Assembly (NCBI GenBank): GCA_015222795.1
Contig: JADFVY010000290.1
Location: forward strand, 1 to 9,238
Reading direction: 5' to 3'
DNA from: Pseudomonadota bacterium
Lineage (GTDB): Bacteria > Pseudomonadota > Alphaproteobacteria > UBA8366 > JADFVY01
Length of the DNA: 9,238 bases
The notes below the pieces were generated by a model. The model saw only the letters and a list, made by a program, of their open reading frames with translations, did no database searches and had not been told where the DNA came from. Made by a program: the position numbers and the translations under genes. Of this stretch, positions 1-5,831 are shown piece by piece (positions within the stretch are counted from its first letter, which is position 1; each line of letters starts with the position of its first letter).

Positions 1-113
1 GCGATGTCCTGGGCGTAAAGTCGCTGGTCGAAGCCGATGGACGCGTTGATCCGCTCCATGATATCGGAAGGACCCGTGGCGTACCGTCCGCCCCACATTT
101 CGTTGGCGGTCAT
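1..113 (-). CDS. argH: Argininosuccinate lyase, N-terminal fragment (cut by window edge)
   Basis: Read from the ATG at 113, the 37 visible codons begin MTANEMWGGRYATGPSDIM and continue ERINASIGFDQRLYAQDI. This is the typical start of argininosuccinate lyase (family form roughly MWGGRF...P...M..-N-S...D..L...DI). The enzyme splits argininosuccinate into arginine and fumarate in the last step of arginine synthesis, in the cytoplasm. The catalytic residues lie beyond the window, so completeness cannot be judged. A GGAG ribosome site (126-123, minus strand) sits 9 bases before the ATG. The gene diverges from a thioredoxin-like gene that starts at 141, leaving 27 bases between the two start codons. 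Identification rests on the N-terminal motif alone but is distinctive. Confidence 0.88.
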   Translation of the reverse strand, partial: MTANEMWGGRYATGPSDIMERINASIGFDQRLYAQDI

Positions 114-140
114 GGTTCGCTACTCCACTTGGGAAGATCT

Positions 141-776
141 ATGAAAAAAGTTCTATGCATATTGGCCCTGGTTTCGTCTGTCGGCGTTGCGCCCGGTTTA
201 TGGTCTGGAAATAGCGCTTTTGCAAGCGAACCACCATCCGTTGGTGGCTGGATGGAGCAATTTAGCTTCACAAAGCCGCCACGGCCAGCGCCGCAAACGC
301 CTTTCCTGGCGGGTAACGGCACGGAAGTCACGCTCGGCGATTTCGAGGGCCGCGTGCTGCTGGTCAATTTCTGGGCCACTTGGTGCGCGCCCTGCATCCG
401 CGAACTGCCTTCGCTGGATGAGCTTCAACTCAGGCTGAGCGGCGAGGGCTTGCTGGTGCTGGCAATCAGCCAGGACCGGGGCGGAGCGGCGGTTGCCGGT
501 CCCTTCCTGAAAAAACTGGACGTATACCGGCTCGGCCTGTTCCTGGACTCTAAAATGAAGCTGGGCCGCGCCTTCGGCGTGCGCGCCCTGCCCTGGACGA
601 TACTGATCGACCGCGATGGCAAGGTGGTCGGCCAGCTTCCCGGCTATGCCGAATGGGATTCCGACGAGGGCGTCGAGCTGATCCGCCATTATCTGCGCGA
701 AGGCCAGCCGGAAGAGACGGAAAAAAACCCATGCAATTGCCGCTCCAGCCCGCCGAAGAAAATTTCTGACTATTAG
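141..776 (+). CDS. Periplasmic TlpA/ResA-like thiol:disulfide oxidoreductase
   Basis: A 211-residue protein of the thioredoxin-like TlpA/ResA group, which reduces disulfides outside the cytoplasm, often for cytochrome c or oxidase maturation. Residues 1 to about 28 look like a signal peptide (MKK, then a hydrophobic stretch, ending near AFA-SEP); no lipobox cysteine follows, so it may be secreted or membrane-anchored. The redox motif WCAPC is at residues 81-85, after VNFWAT. The cis-proline loop is RALPWT, with Pro near 151, followed by ILIDRDGKVVG. I chose the ATG at 141, with GGGAAG at 131-136, over an in-frame TTG at 129. The C-terminal tail has an extra Cys-x-Cys (about residues 198-200) just after a run of seven A bases. 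The substrate cannot be named; the divergent argH neighbour gives no functional hint. Confidence 0.85.
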   Translation: MKKVLCILALVSSVGVAPGLWSGNSAFASEPPSVGGWMEQFSFTKPPRPAPQTPFLAGNGTEVTLGDFEGRVLLVNFWATWCAPCIRELPSLDELQLRLSGEGLLVLAISQDRGGAAVAGPFLKKLDVYRLGLFLDSKMKLGRAFGVRALPWTILIDRDGKVVGQLPGYAEWDSDEGVELIRHYLREGQPEETEKNPCNCRSSPPKKISDY

Positions 777-790
777 GGCGCGGTGGCGGC

Positions 791-1477
791 TCAGCGCGTA
801 ATTTTGAACTCGCCAGGCAAATCATGGCCTTCAATCGCCAGAATACGCGCCGGAGCGCCGTCGAGGCCGACGAGCTTCAGCGGCAGCGCGATGATTGCGC
901 ATCGCTCCGCCGATATTTTGGGAAGATTGTGGACGTATTCGATGTTGTAAATGTCGTTGCCTAGAATCTTGTGGTGGACCTCACAATCCGCACCGCGAAA
1001 ACCTGGTTGCCGCACGAGATATTCCTCGGAGAAATCGTAAACCACCGCCTTGACGCCGCGCTCGACCAGCCAGTCGGCGCCATCGGGCTCAAGATACGGA
1101 CCTTCCTTCCAGAATGAATCCTGGCCCCAGCAGGCATCGGACCAGCCAGTCTGCAGGATTGCGATGTCACCAGGGCGTACATGACGGCCGCGATCTTCAA
1201 GCGTGTCGGCGGTAATACCCGCATCGATACCGTGGTCCGTCAGCGGCACCACGGCGGCCGGCCCCATCAAATTCGTTAACGGCGCCAGATCAATGCCGTT
1301 CGCGCCCTCCAGGAAGTGGTTCGGCGCGTCGACGTGGGACCCGTAGTGGCAGAACATCTTGAACGTCGAGCCCGCCCAGCCACATTTTTCAAACGTGTAA
1401 GGTGTGTCGAATTCGACCTGGAGGCCAAGGCGGCCGTCTCCATGTGCTATAGGGACCGAAAGATCAATAACGTGCAT
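791..1477 (-). CDS. Cyclase-family metal-dependent hydrolase (kynurenine formamidase/isatin hydrolase-like)
   Basis: A 228-residue protein of the cyclase family (Pfam Cyclase, PF04199), which includes bacterial kynurenine formamidase KynB and isatin hydrolase. It opens with IDLSVPI, the usual first strand. The metal-binding signature reads HYGSHVDAPNHF, with His44, His48, Asp50 and His54; Ser47 replaces the commoner threonine. The second half of the site is VHHKILGNDIYNIEYVHNL, with His169 and Glu180 at the spacing seen in KynB. In the family these residues hold one or two metal ions that activate water to cut an amide or lactam. The ATG at 1477 follows AGGAG (1491-1487) by 9 bases, and a promoter candidate lies just upstream. 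No tryptophan-degradation gene is nearby, so KynB itself is not supported. The gene ends 14 bases from the convergent thioredoxin gene. Confidence 0.82.
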   Translation of the reverse strand: MHVIDLSVPIAHGDGRLGLQVEFDTPYTFEKCGWAGSTFKMFCHYGSHVDAPNHFLEGANGIDLAPLTNLMGPAAVVPLTDHGIDAGITADTLEDRGRHVRPGDIAILQTGWSDACWGQDSFWKEGPYLEPDGADWLVERGVKAVVYDFSEEYLVRQPGFRGADCEVHHKILGNDIYNIEYVHNLPKISAERCAIIALPLKLVGLDGAPARILAIEGHDLPGEFKITR

Positions 1478-1486
1478 GAGTTTGGA

Positions 1487-1491
1487 CTCCT
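1487..1491 (-). promoter_or_regulatory. Ribosome binding site of the cyclase-family gene
   Basis: The minus strand reads AGGAG at 1491-1487, 9 bases before the ATG at 1477. It is one of the clearest Shine-Dalgarno matches in the window and fixes the start of this gene. Confidence 0.6.
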
Positions 1492-1507
1492 GGGTGCTAT
1501 TTCAGGA

Positions 1508-1536
1508 TTTTTAAATTAAGCCCGGATCGCCGTCAA
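1508..1536 (-). promoter_or_regulatory. Sigma-70-type promoter candidate for the cyclase-family gene
   Basis: On the minus strand a -35 box TTGACG (1536-1531, 5 of 6 consensus) is followed after exactly 17 bases by TAAAAA (1513-1508, 4 of 6). This predicts a transcript start near 1501 and a leader of about 24 bases that contains the AGGAG ribosome site. It is inferred from spacing and consensus only. Confidence 0.45.
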
Positions 1537-1724
1537 ATCGGCTGAGTCTGAAACCTATGCCGGGGCGCCGGTGAACGCTCGGTCAAGTCACGGCGCGCCA
1601 TAGCCGTCTTCGCTTCCCAAGGCGGAAAATGCCCAATGTGACTGCCGCCCGCCTGGATTACCGCGGCGCAGAGACACATTCAGGACTCGTGCAAAGATCG
1701 CCAGAATGAGGAGTGCGTGGAACG

Positions 1725-1736
1725 AGGGGCGCCCCT
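1725..1736. repeat. Perfect 12-base palindrome at the hbd stop codon
   Basis: AGGGGCGCCCCT reads the same on both strands; its last base is the first base of the hbd stop codon on the plus strand. It has no loop and no following T-run, so it is not a standard intrinsic terminator. It might still weaken elongation or protect the 3' end of the hbd transcript. Confidence 0.4.
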
Positions 1737-2611
1737 TACCGTGTTGGAACCGGGTGTTCGCCGCCGTAGTCGTAAAAGCCGCGGCCCGTCTTGCGGCCCA
1801 GCCAGCCGGCCTCGACATATTTCACCAGCAGCGGGCAGGGGCGATATTTTGTGTCGGCCAGGCCCTCATACAGCACCTGCATCACCGACAGGCAGACATC
1901 CAGCCCGATGAAATCGGCCAGTTCCAGCGGCCCCATCGGGTGGTTGGCCCCCAGTTTCATGGCCGTGTCGATCGCCTCGACCCCGCCGACGCCCTCGTAG
2001 AGCGTATAGACCGCCTCGTTGATCATCGGCAACAGGATGCGGTTGACGATGAAGGCGGGGAAGTCCTCGGAAACCGCAGTGGTTTTCCCCATTTCCTCCG
2101 ACAGTTTGCGGATCGTCTGGAAGGTTTCGTCGTTGGTGGCCAGCCCGCGGATCAGTTCCACCAGCTTCATCAGCGGCACCGGGTTCATGAAATGCATGCC
2201 GATAAAACGTTCCGGGCGGTCGGTGACCGTGCCCAGGCGGGTGATCGACAGCGACGACGTGTTGGTCGCCACCAGCGCATGCTCGTTCAGGTGCGGCACC
2301 AGGGATTTGAGGATGGTGCGCTTGACCTCCTCGTTCTCGGTCGCGGCCTCGATAACCAGCTCGCAATCGCCGAAAACGGCGTAATCCGTCCCGGTCGTGA
2401 TACGGGCCAGGGCGCCGGCCTTGTCGGAGTCGGAAATCAGATCGCGGCGAACCTGGCGCTCCAGATTCTTTTCGATGACCGCCATGGCCTTGTCGAGCTG
2501 GTTCTGCTCAACATCCAGAAGCCGTATGTCGCGACCCGCAAGCGCCGCTACATGCGCAATCCCGCTGCCCATCTGGCCGGCGCCGATGATGCCGATAGTC
2601 TTGATCTGCAA
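1736..2611 (-). CDS. hbd: 3-hydroxybutyryl-CoA dehydrogenase (NAD-dependent 3-hydroxyacyl-CoA dehydrogenase)
   Basis: From a TTG at 2611 this gives 291 residues, the usual family length, starting (M)QIKTIGIIGAG. The enzyme interconverts 3-hydroxybutyryl-CoA and acetoacetyl-CoA with NAD(H) in the cytoplasm. The Rossmann motif GAGQMGSGIA is at 10-19, with Asp33 as the likely ribose contact. IEAA (87-90) and NTSS (117-120) follow, then the catalytic His140 in GMHFMNP and its partner Glu152, twelve residues on as in the family. FIVNRIL (Asn190) and NHPMGPLELADFIGLD (about 223-238) belong to the helical substrate domain. It is the last gene of etfB-etfA-hbd, 52 bases after etfA. An upstream in-frame GTG at 2653 would add 14 residues that do not look like family sequence and has no ribosome site. 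The TTG has only a weak GGGG 8 bases upstream, so the start is uncertain. Confidence 0.9.
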   Translation of the reverse strand: MQIKTIGIIGAGQMGSGIAHVAALAGRDIRLLDVEQNQLDKAMAVIEKNLERQVRRDLISDSDKAGALARITTGTDYAVFGDCELVIEAATENEEVKRTILKSLVPHLNEHALVATNTSSLSITRLGTVTDRPERFIGMHFMNPVPLMKLVELIRGLATNDETFQTIRKLSEEMGKTTAVSEDFPAFIVNRILLPMINEAVYTLYEGVGGVEAIDTAMKLGANHPMGPLELADFIGLDVCLSVMQVLYEGLADTKYRPCPLLVKYVEAGWLGRKTGRGFYDYGGEHPVPTR

Positions 2612-2663
2612 GATCGAAACCCCGTTATTGTTAATAGGTTCGGCCGCGCCCACAGGGCTACGG

Positions 2664-3599
2664 CTATTTGTTCAGTTCCGCTTCCAGCGCGGGGACGACA
2701 TCGAACAGGTCGCCCACGATACCATAATCCGCGATCTGGAAAATCGGTGCTTCCTCGTCCTTGTTGATGGCGACGATCACCTTGGAATCTTTCATGCCCG
2801 CCAGATGCTGGATGGCGCCTGACAGACCGACCGCGATATAGAGGTCCGGGGCAACGATTTTGCCGGTCTGGCCGACCTGATAGTCGTTGGGCACGAAGCC
2901 CGCATCGACGGCCGCGCGGCTTGCGCCGACGGCCGCGCCCAGCTTGTCGGCAATCCGCTCGAGCATCGCGAAATTCTCGCCCGATTGCATGCCTCGGCCA
3001 CCGGAAATGATGATCTTCGCCGATGTCAGTTCCGGGCGTTCCGAACTGCTGACCTCGGCGCGCAGGAAGCTGGTAAGGCCCGCATCGCCGGCCGCCGCGA
3101 CCTGCTCGATGGCGGCCGAACCGCCGTCTTCGGCGGCCGGGTCGAAGGCGGTGGTGCGCACGGTCACCATCTTCTTTGCATCGCCGGACTGAACCGTCGC
3201 GATACCGTTGCCGGCATAGATCGACCGCTCGAAGGTATCTTCGGAGACCACGGCGGAAATATCCGAGATTTGCTGCAGGTCCAGTAATGCCGCGGCGCGC
3301 GGCAGGATGTTTTTGCCCGATGTCGTGTGCGGTGCCAGGATATGGCTGTAGCCATCGGCCAGCCCGACGATCAGGTTCGCCGTGTTCTCGGCCAACTGGT
3401 GACCGTATTCCGGGGCGTCGGCGACCAGAACCTTGGAAACCCCGTCGATCCTGGCGGCCGCGTCGGCAACTCCGCCGCAGCCTTCGCCGGCAACCAGCAC
3501 ATGGATGTCGCCGCCTAGGGCCTTGGCCGCGGTGACGGTGTTCAACGTCGCCGGCTTCAGCTCGGCATTGTCGTGTTCGGCTAGTACGAGGATGCCCAT
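2664..3599 (-). CDS. etfA: Electron transfer flavoprotein, alpha subunit
   Basis: 311 residues, full length for the family. The alpha subunit carries the FAD of the soluble ETF dimer, which takes electrons from acyl-CoA and other flavin dehydrogenases and passes them to membrane ETF:quinone oxidoreductase. The C-terminal FAD domain is intact: SGGRGMQSGENF (199-210; Arg202 matches the flavin-contacting arginine), VPNDYQVGQTGKIVAPDLYI (about 236-255), GLSGAIQHLAGM (258-269; His265 matches the conserved flavin-side histidine) and NKDEEAPIFQIADYGIVGDLF (279-299). The N-terminal part begins MGILVLAEHDN, as expected. The ATG at 3599 lies 3 bases after the etfB stop, with AAGG (3614-3611) inside the end of etfB, so the two are almost certainly translated together to give equal subunits. 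Confidence 0.96.
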   Translation of the reverse strand: MGILVLAEHDNAELKPATLNTVTAAKALGGDIHVLVAGEGCGGVADAAARIDGVSKVLVADAPEYGHQLAENTANLIVGLADGYSHILAPHTTSGKNILPRAAALLDLQQISDISAVVSEDTFERSIYAGNGIATVQSGDAKKMVTVRTTAFDPAAEDGGSAAIEQVAAAGDAGLTSFLRAEVSSSERPELTSAKIIISGGRGMQSGENFAMLERIADKLGAAVGASRAAVDAGFVPNDYQVGQTGKIVAPDLYIAVGLSGAIQHLAGMKDSKVIVAINKDEEAPIFQIADYGIVGDLFDVVPALEAELNK

Positions 3600-3602
3600 G
3601 GT

Positions 3603-4352
3603 TCAGATCACCTTCGCTTCGTTTTTCAGTTTGTCGACCAGTTCGGCGACGGTTTCCACCTTGATGCCGGCCTGCCGTTTTGGTGGCTCGACAACTTTCA
3701 CAAGGGTCAGGCGCGGCGCCGGATCGACACCCAGATCAGCCGGGGTCATCTCTTCGATCGGCTTCTTTTTCGCCTTCATGATATTGGGTAGCGAGGCGTA
3801 GCGCGGCTCGTTGAGGCGCAGGTCGGTGGTCGCCACCATCGGCAGTTTCACCTTGATTACTTCAAGCCCGCCGTCGATCTCGCGGGTGACTTCGGCATCG
3901 CCGTCGCCCAACACGATCTTCGAGGCGAATGTCGCCTGGCCCCAGCCCAGCAGCGCGGCCAGCATCTGTCCGGTCTGGCCGGCGTCGTCATCGACCGCCT
4001 GCTTGCCCAGGATCACGACTTGCGGCTGTTCCTTTTCGACTACTGCCTTCAACAATTTGGCGGCGGCCAGCGGCTGGATTGTCTCGTCGGTGGAAACATG
4101 AATGCCCCGGTCCGCGCCCATGGCCAGCGCGGTGCGGATGGTTTCCTGCACCTGTTGCGCGCCGATGGACACGGCGATGACTTCCTCGATCGTGCCGGCT
4201 TCCCTCATGCGAATGGCTTCTTCAACGCCGATTTCGTCGAAGGGATTCATGGCCATTTTTACGTTGGTGGTCTCAACCCCGCTTTGGTCCGCCTTAACGC
4301 GGACCTTTACGTTCGGGTCAATAACCCGCTTGACGGCGACAAGGACTTTCAT
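3603..4352 (-). CDS. etfB: Electron transfer flavoprotein, beta subunit
   Basis: 249 residues from the ATG at 4352, starting MKVLVAVKRVIDPNVKVRVK, the normal family start. An in-frame ATG at 4370 would add six residues, but GGGAG (4362-4358), 5 bases before 4352, favours the shorter form. The beta subunit binds AMP and docks onto partner dehydrogenases. GKQAVDDDAGQTGQ (116-129) is the nucleotide-binding motif. LNEPRYASLPNIMKAKKKPIE (about 180-200) is the recognition loop, with Leu188 at the position of the anchor leucine that inserts into acyl-CoA dehydrogenases in human ETF. It is first in the etfB-etfA-hbd unit and has the best promoter candidate of the window. The likely local partner is the acyl-CoA dehydrogenase encoded at 5828-7480. 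Confidence 0.96.
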   Translation of the reverse strand: MKVLVAVKRVIDPNVKVRVKADQSGVETTNVKMAMNPFDEIGVEEAIRMREAGTIEEVIAVSIGAQQVQETIRTALAMGADRGIHVSTDETIQPLAAAKLLKAVVEKEQPQVVILGKQAVDDDAGQTGQMLAALLGWGQATFASKIVLGDGDAEVTREIDGGLEVIKVKLPMVATTDLRLNEPRYASLPNIMKAKKKPIEEMTPADLGVDPAPRLTLVKVVEPPKRQAGIKVETVAELVDKLKNEAKVI

Positions 4353-4357
4353 GGTGG

Positions 4358-4362
4358 CTCCC
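4358..4362 (-). promoter_or_regulatory. Ribosome binding site deciding the etfB start
   Basis: GGGAG at 4362-4358 on the minus strand sits 5 bases before the ATG at 4352. It lies inside the six extra codons that an upstream in-frame ATG at 4370 would add, so it argues for the shorter protein. Confidence 0.6.
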
Positions 4363-4402
4363 GACGGCATTATGAATATTGCGCAGTAGCGAAAAACGAC
4401 CC

Positions 4403-4431
4403 TGTTTAGGACCCGGCAAAACCCCTGTCAA
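4403..4431 (-). promoter_or_regulatory. Strong sigma-70-type promoter candidate for etfB-etfA-hbd
   Basis: The minus strand carries a perfect -35 TTGACA (4431-4426), a 17-base spacer, and TAAACA (4408-4403) as -10. The predicted transcript start is near 4396, leaving a leader of about 44 bases with the GGGAG ribosome site. It lies in the gap between the adenosyltransferase and etfB, which shows that etfB need not depend on the upstream gene. Confidence 0.65.
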
Positions 4432-4448
4432 GGCAAGCCACGCCGCAA

Positions 4449-4465
4449 CGCAAGAGACTCTTTCG
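4449..4465. promoter_or_regulatory. 17-base near-perfect dyad upstream of the etfB promoter (operator candidate)
   Basis: CGCAAGAGACTCTTTCG is a dyad in which 7 of 8 base pairs around the central A (4457) match; the core AAGAG-A-CTCTT is perfect. Its centre is about 61 bases upstream of the predicted etfB transcript start, a position where activators that contact the polymerase alpha subunit often bind. No regulator is encoded in the window, so the factor is unknown. Confidence 0.35.
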
Positions 4466-4527
4466 CAGTCGCAGCATAAACACCGGAATTCACGCGTCAA
4501 ATAGATTTTCGCGAGCGACGCCTGGTC

Positions 4528-5091
4528 TCAGCGATTGGCCCCGGGTGTCCACAGAACATCGCGCGCGCCGCCGTCGTTGCAATGGCGGGCCATCACGAAA
4601 AACAGGTCCGAAAGGCGGTTCAGATATTTGACGGCCTGATCGTTGACCGCCTCTTCCACGGCCAGCGCCACCGCCAGCCGCTCGGCCCGGCGCGCCACCG
4701 TGCGGGCCTGGTGCAGATAGGCTGCGGCGGGTGTTCCGCCGGGCAATATGAAGCTCTCCAGTGGCGCCAGGTCGGCGTTCAGGCGGTCGATCTCGCCTTC
4801 CAGTCGCTCTACCTGCCCCGCGCTTATTCGCAGGCCGCCCGCGCCTTTTTTCCCATCCTCGGGCCGGCAGAGGTCGGCGCCCAGGTCGAACAGATCGTTC
4901 TGCACCCGGCTCAGGATTTCGTCGGCAAGGCCATCCGTATGCAGCCGCGCCAGCCCGACGACCGAATTCGCTTCATCGACGGTTCCATATGCTTCCACAC
5001 GCAGCGCATCCTTGCGCACCCGCGCGCCGTCACCCAGCGAGGTTTCGCCAGCGTCACCGCCGCGCGTATAAATTTTTGTAAGTTTTACCAT
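4528..5091 (-). CDS. pduO: PduO-type ATP:cob(I)alamin adenosyltransferase
   Basis: 187 residues, the normal length for a single-domain PduO-type enzyme. It moves the adenosyl group of ATP onto cob(I)alamin to make adenosylcobalamin, the cofactor of acyl-CoA mutases. TKIYTRGGDAGETSLGDG (5-22) is the N-terminal ATP-binding loop. RVEAYGTVDEANSVVGLAR (31-49) follows. FILPGGTPAAAYLHQARTVARRAERLAVAL (about 114-143) includes the conserved RRAER, and YLNRLSDLFFVMAR (156-169) closes the active-site region. All key motifs look intact. No Shine-Dalgarno sequence precedes the ATG at 5091, and a weak -10 lies so close that the transcript may be nearly leaderless. The same gene-etfB-etfA-hbd order is, to my knowledge, common in alphaproteobacteria, which fits a supply role for ethylmalonyl-CoA or methylmalonyl-CoA mutase. 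Confidence 0.93.
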   Translation of the reverse strand: MVKLTKIYTRGGDAGETSLGDGARVRKDALRVEAYGTVDEANSVVGLARLHTDGLADEILSRVQNDLFDLGADLCRPEDGKKGAGGLRISAGQVERLEGEIDRLNADLAPLESFILPGGTPAAAYLHQARTVARRAERLAVALAVEEAVNDQAVKYLNRLSDLFFVMARHCNDGGARDVLWTPGANR

Positions 5092-5099
5092 GTTGAGGG

Positions 5100-5128
5100 A
5101 TATAACGCGGCGCGGGTGAAAATGCCAT
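5100..5128 (-). promoter_or_regulatory. Weak promoter candidate for the adenosyltransferase gene (near-leaderless)
   Basis: On the minus strand ATGGCA (5128-5123, 4 of 6 for -35) is followed after 17 bases by TTATAT (5105-5100, only 3 of 6). The predicted start is near 5093, two bases before the ATG. On the plus strand the same AT patch gives TATAAC (5101-5106) with TTGTAA 19 bases upstream (5076-5081), a possible promoter for the divergent GST-like gene. Both calls are weak. Confidence 0.28.
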
Positions 5129-5831
5129 GTATAACCGGGACATGGCGAATAAACGGAAGGATCCCGGTAAAACCATGGAACCAGCCACGCTTTACGGTGC
5201 CGAATACAGCGTCTATACGCGCCTCGCGCGTCTCGTTCTCGAAGAGGCGGGGGTTCCCCACGGCCTTGTTGAGGTGGATGTGTTTTCAGATAGCGGCCTG
5301 CCGCCGGAATATCTCGCCAAGCAGCCGTTTGGCAAAATTCCGGCGTTTGAACATGATGGCTTTCACCTCTTCGAAACCGACGCGATCGCCCAGTATGTAA
5401 TCGACGTGTCCGGCCGCCGGAATCTGATGCCCGATGGAATCAGGGACCGGGCCCGGGCCACCCAGATCATGCGGATCATGGATAATCATGGCTACCGGTC
5501 CATGGTCTGGGGCGTGTTCGTTGAAGAGGTCGAAAGGGATCGGCGGGGATTGCTGACCATGGATGAAATCGACCGGGCGCGAGATGTGCTTGCCGTACTC
5601 GCCGGCCTCATGGGCCAGCCGTTTCTTGTCGGGGAGCGCGTGACGCTGGCGGATCTCTGGACGGCGCCGATGATCGCCTATCTGCGGCTTGCGCCCACTG
5701 GCGCGGCGCTGCTGGGCGAATTTCCCGCGCTGGAGTCGTGGTGGGGTCATATGGCCACCCGGCCCTCCATCATGGCGACAAGATATCCGATGGAGATCAA
5801 TGCGGCCGGCAAGAAAGGCGGCGCGGCCTAG
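5127..5831 (+). CDS. Glutathione S-transferase family protein
   Basis: 234 residues from the ATG at 5127. The N-terminal thioredoxin-like domain covers about residues 20-97: TLYGAEYSVYTRLARLVLEE, then FGKIPAF with the cis-proline Pro72, and ETDAI (83-87) in place of the usual ESxAI glutathione-binding motif. The all-helical C-terminal domain includes FLVGERVTLADLWTAP (about 166-181), matching the family's N-capping region. Members conjugate or reduce substrates with glutathione in the cytoplasm; the substrate here cannot be told. Start: GGGTGA at 5114-5119 supports 5127, but family alignment would begin at the ATG at 5175 (MEPATLYG); the 16 extra residues are polar and may not be translated. 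The gene diverges from the adenosyltransferase gene, and its stop TAG overlaps the stop of mcd on the other strand. Confidence 0.85.
   Translation: MYNRDMANKRKDPGKTMEPATLYGAEYSVYTRLARLVLEEAGVPHGLVEVDVFSDSGLPPEYLAKQPFGKIPAFEHDGFHLFETDAIAQYVIDVSGRRNLMPDGIRDRARATQIMRIMDNHGYRSMVWGVFVEEVERDRRGLLTMDEIDRARDVLAVLAGLMGQPFLVGERVTLADLWTAPMIAYLRLAPTGAALLGEFPALESWWGHMATRPSIMATRYPMEINAAGKKGGAA

Larger units (their letters stand above)
1478..1735. other. Intergenic region between the cyclase-family gene and hbd; no gene seen
   Basis: These 258 bases separate the 3' end of hbd from the 5' end of the cyclase-family gene. The right edge holds a 12-base palindrome beside the hbd stop. The left end holds the promoter and ribosome site of the cyclase gene. 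Translations of the middle in all frames gave nothing recognisable, and I saw no RNA gene. Confidence 0.6.
4353..4527. other. Intergenic region between the adenosyltransferase gene and etfB
   Basis: These 175 bases contain the etfB ribosome site, the TTGACA/TAAACA promoter and the 17-base dyad. The remainder (about 4466-4527), next to the adenosyltransferase stop, shows no clear terminator hairpin with a T-run and no open frame of interest. Confidence 0.6.

Noticed and set aside
1588..1735. Possible small gene or 3' remnant in the gap after hbd on the minus strand
   Set aside because: The frame continues from inside hbd in a different phase; no start with a ribosome site and no recognisable sequence were found.
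1725..1736. Intrinsic terminator of the etfB-etfA-hbd operon
   Set aside because: The palindrome has no loop and no T-run on the minus strand after it; listed only as a palindrome.
1706..2767. Open frame of 353 codons on the plus strand antisense to hbd and etfA
   Set aside because: It lies opposite a clear hbd with all catalytic motifs, its protein is rich in Gln, Arg and His repeats without any family motif, and long antisense frames are common in GC-rich DNA.
4582..5400. Open frame of 272 codons on the plus strand crossing the adenosyltransferase and the GST-like gene
   Set aside because: It overlaps two well-supported genes in the wrong frame or strand and carries no motif.
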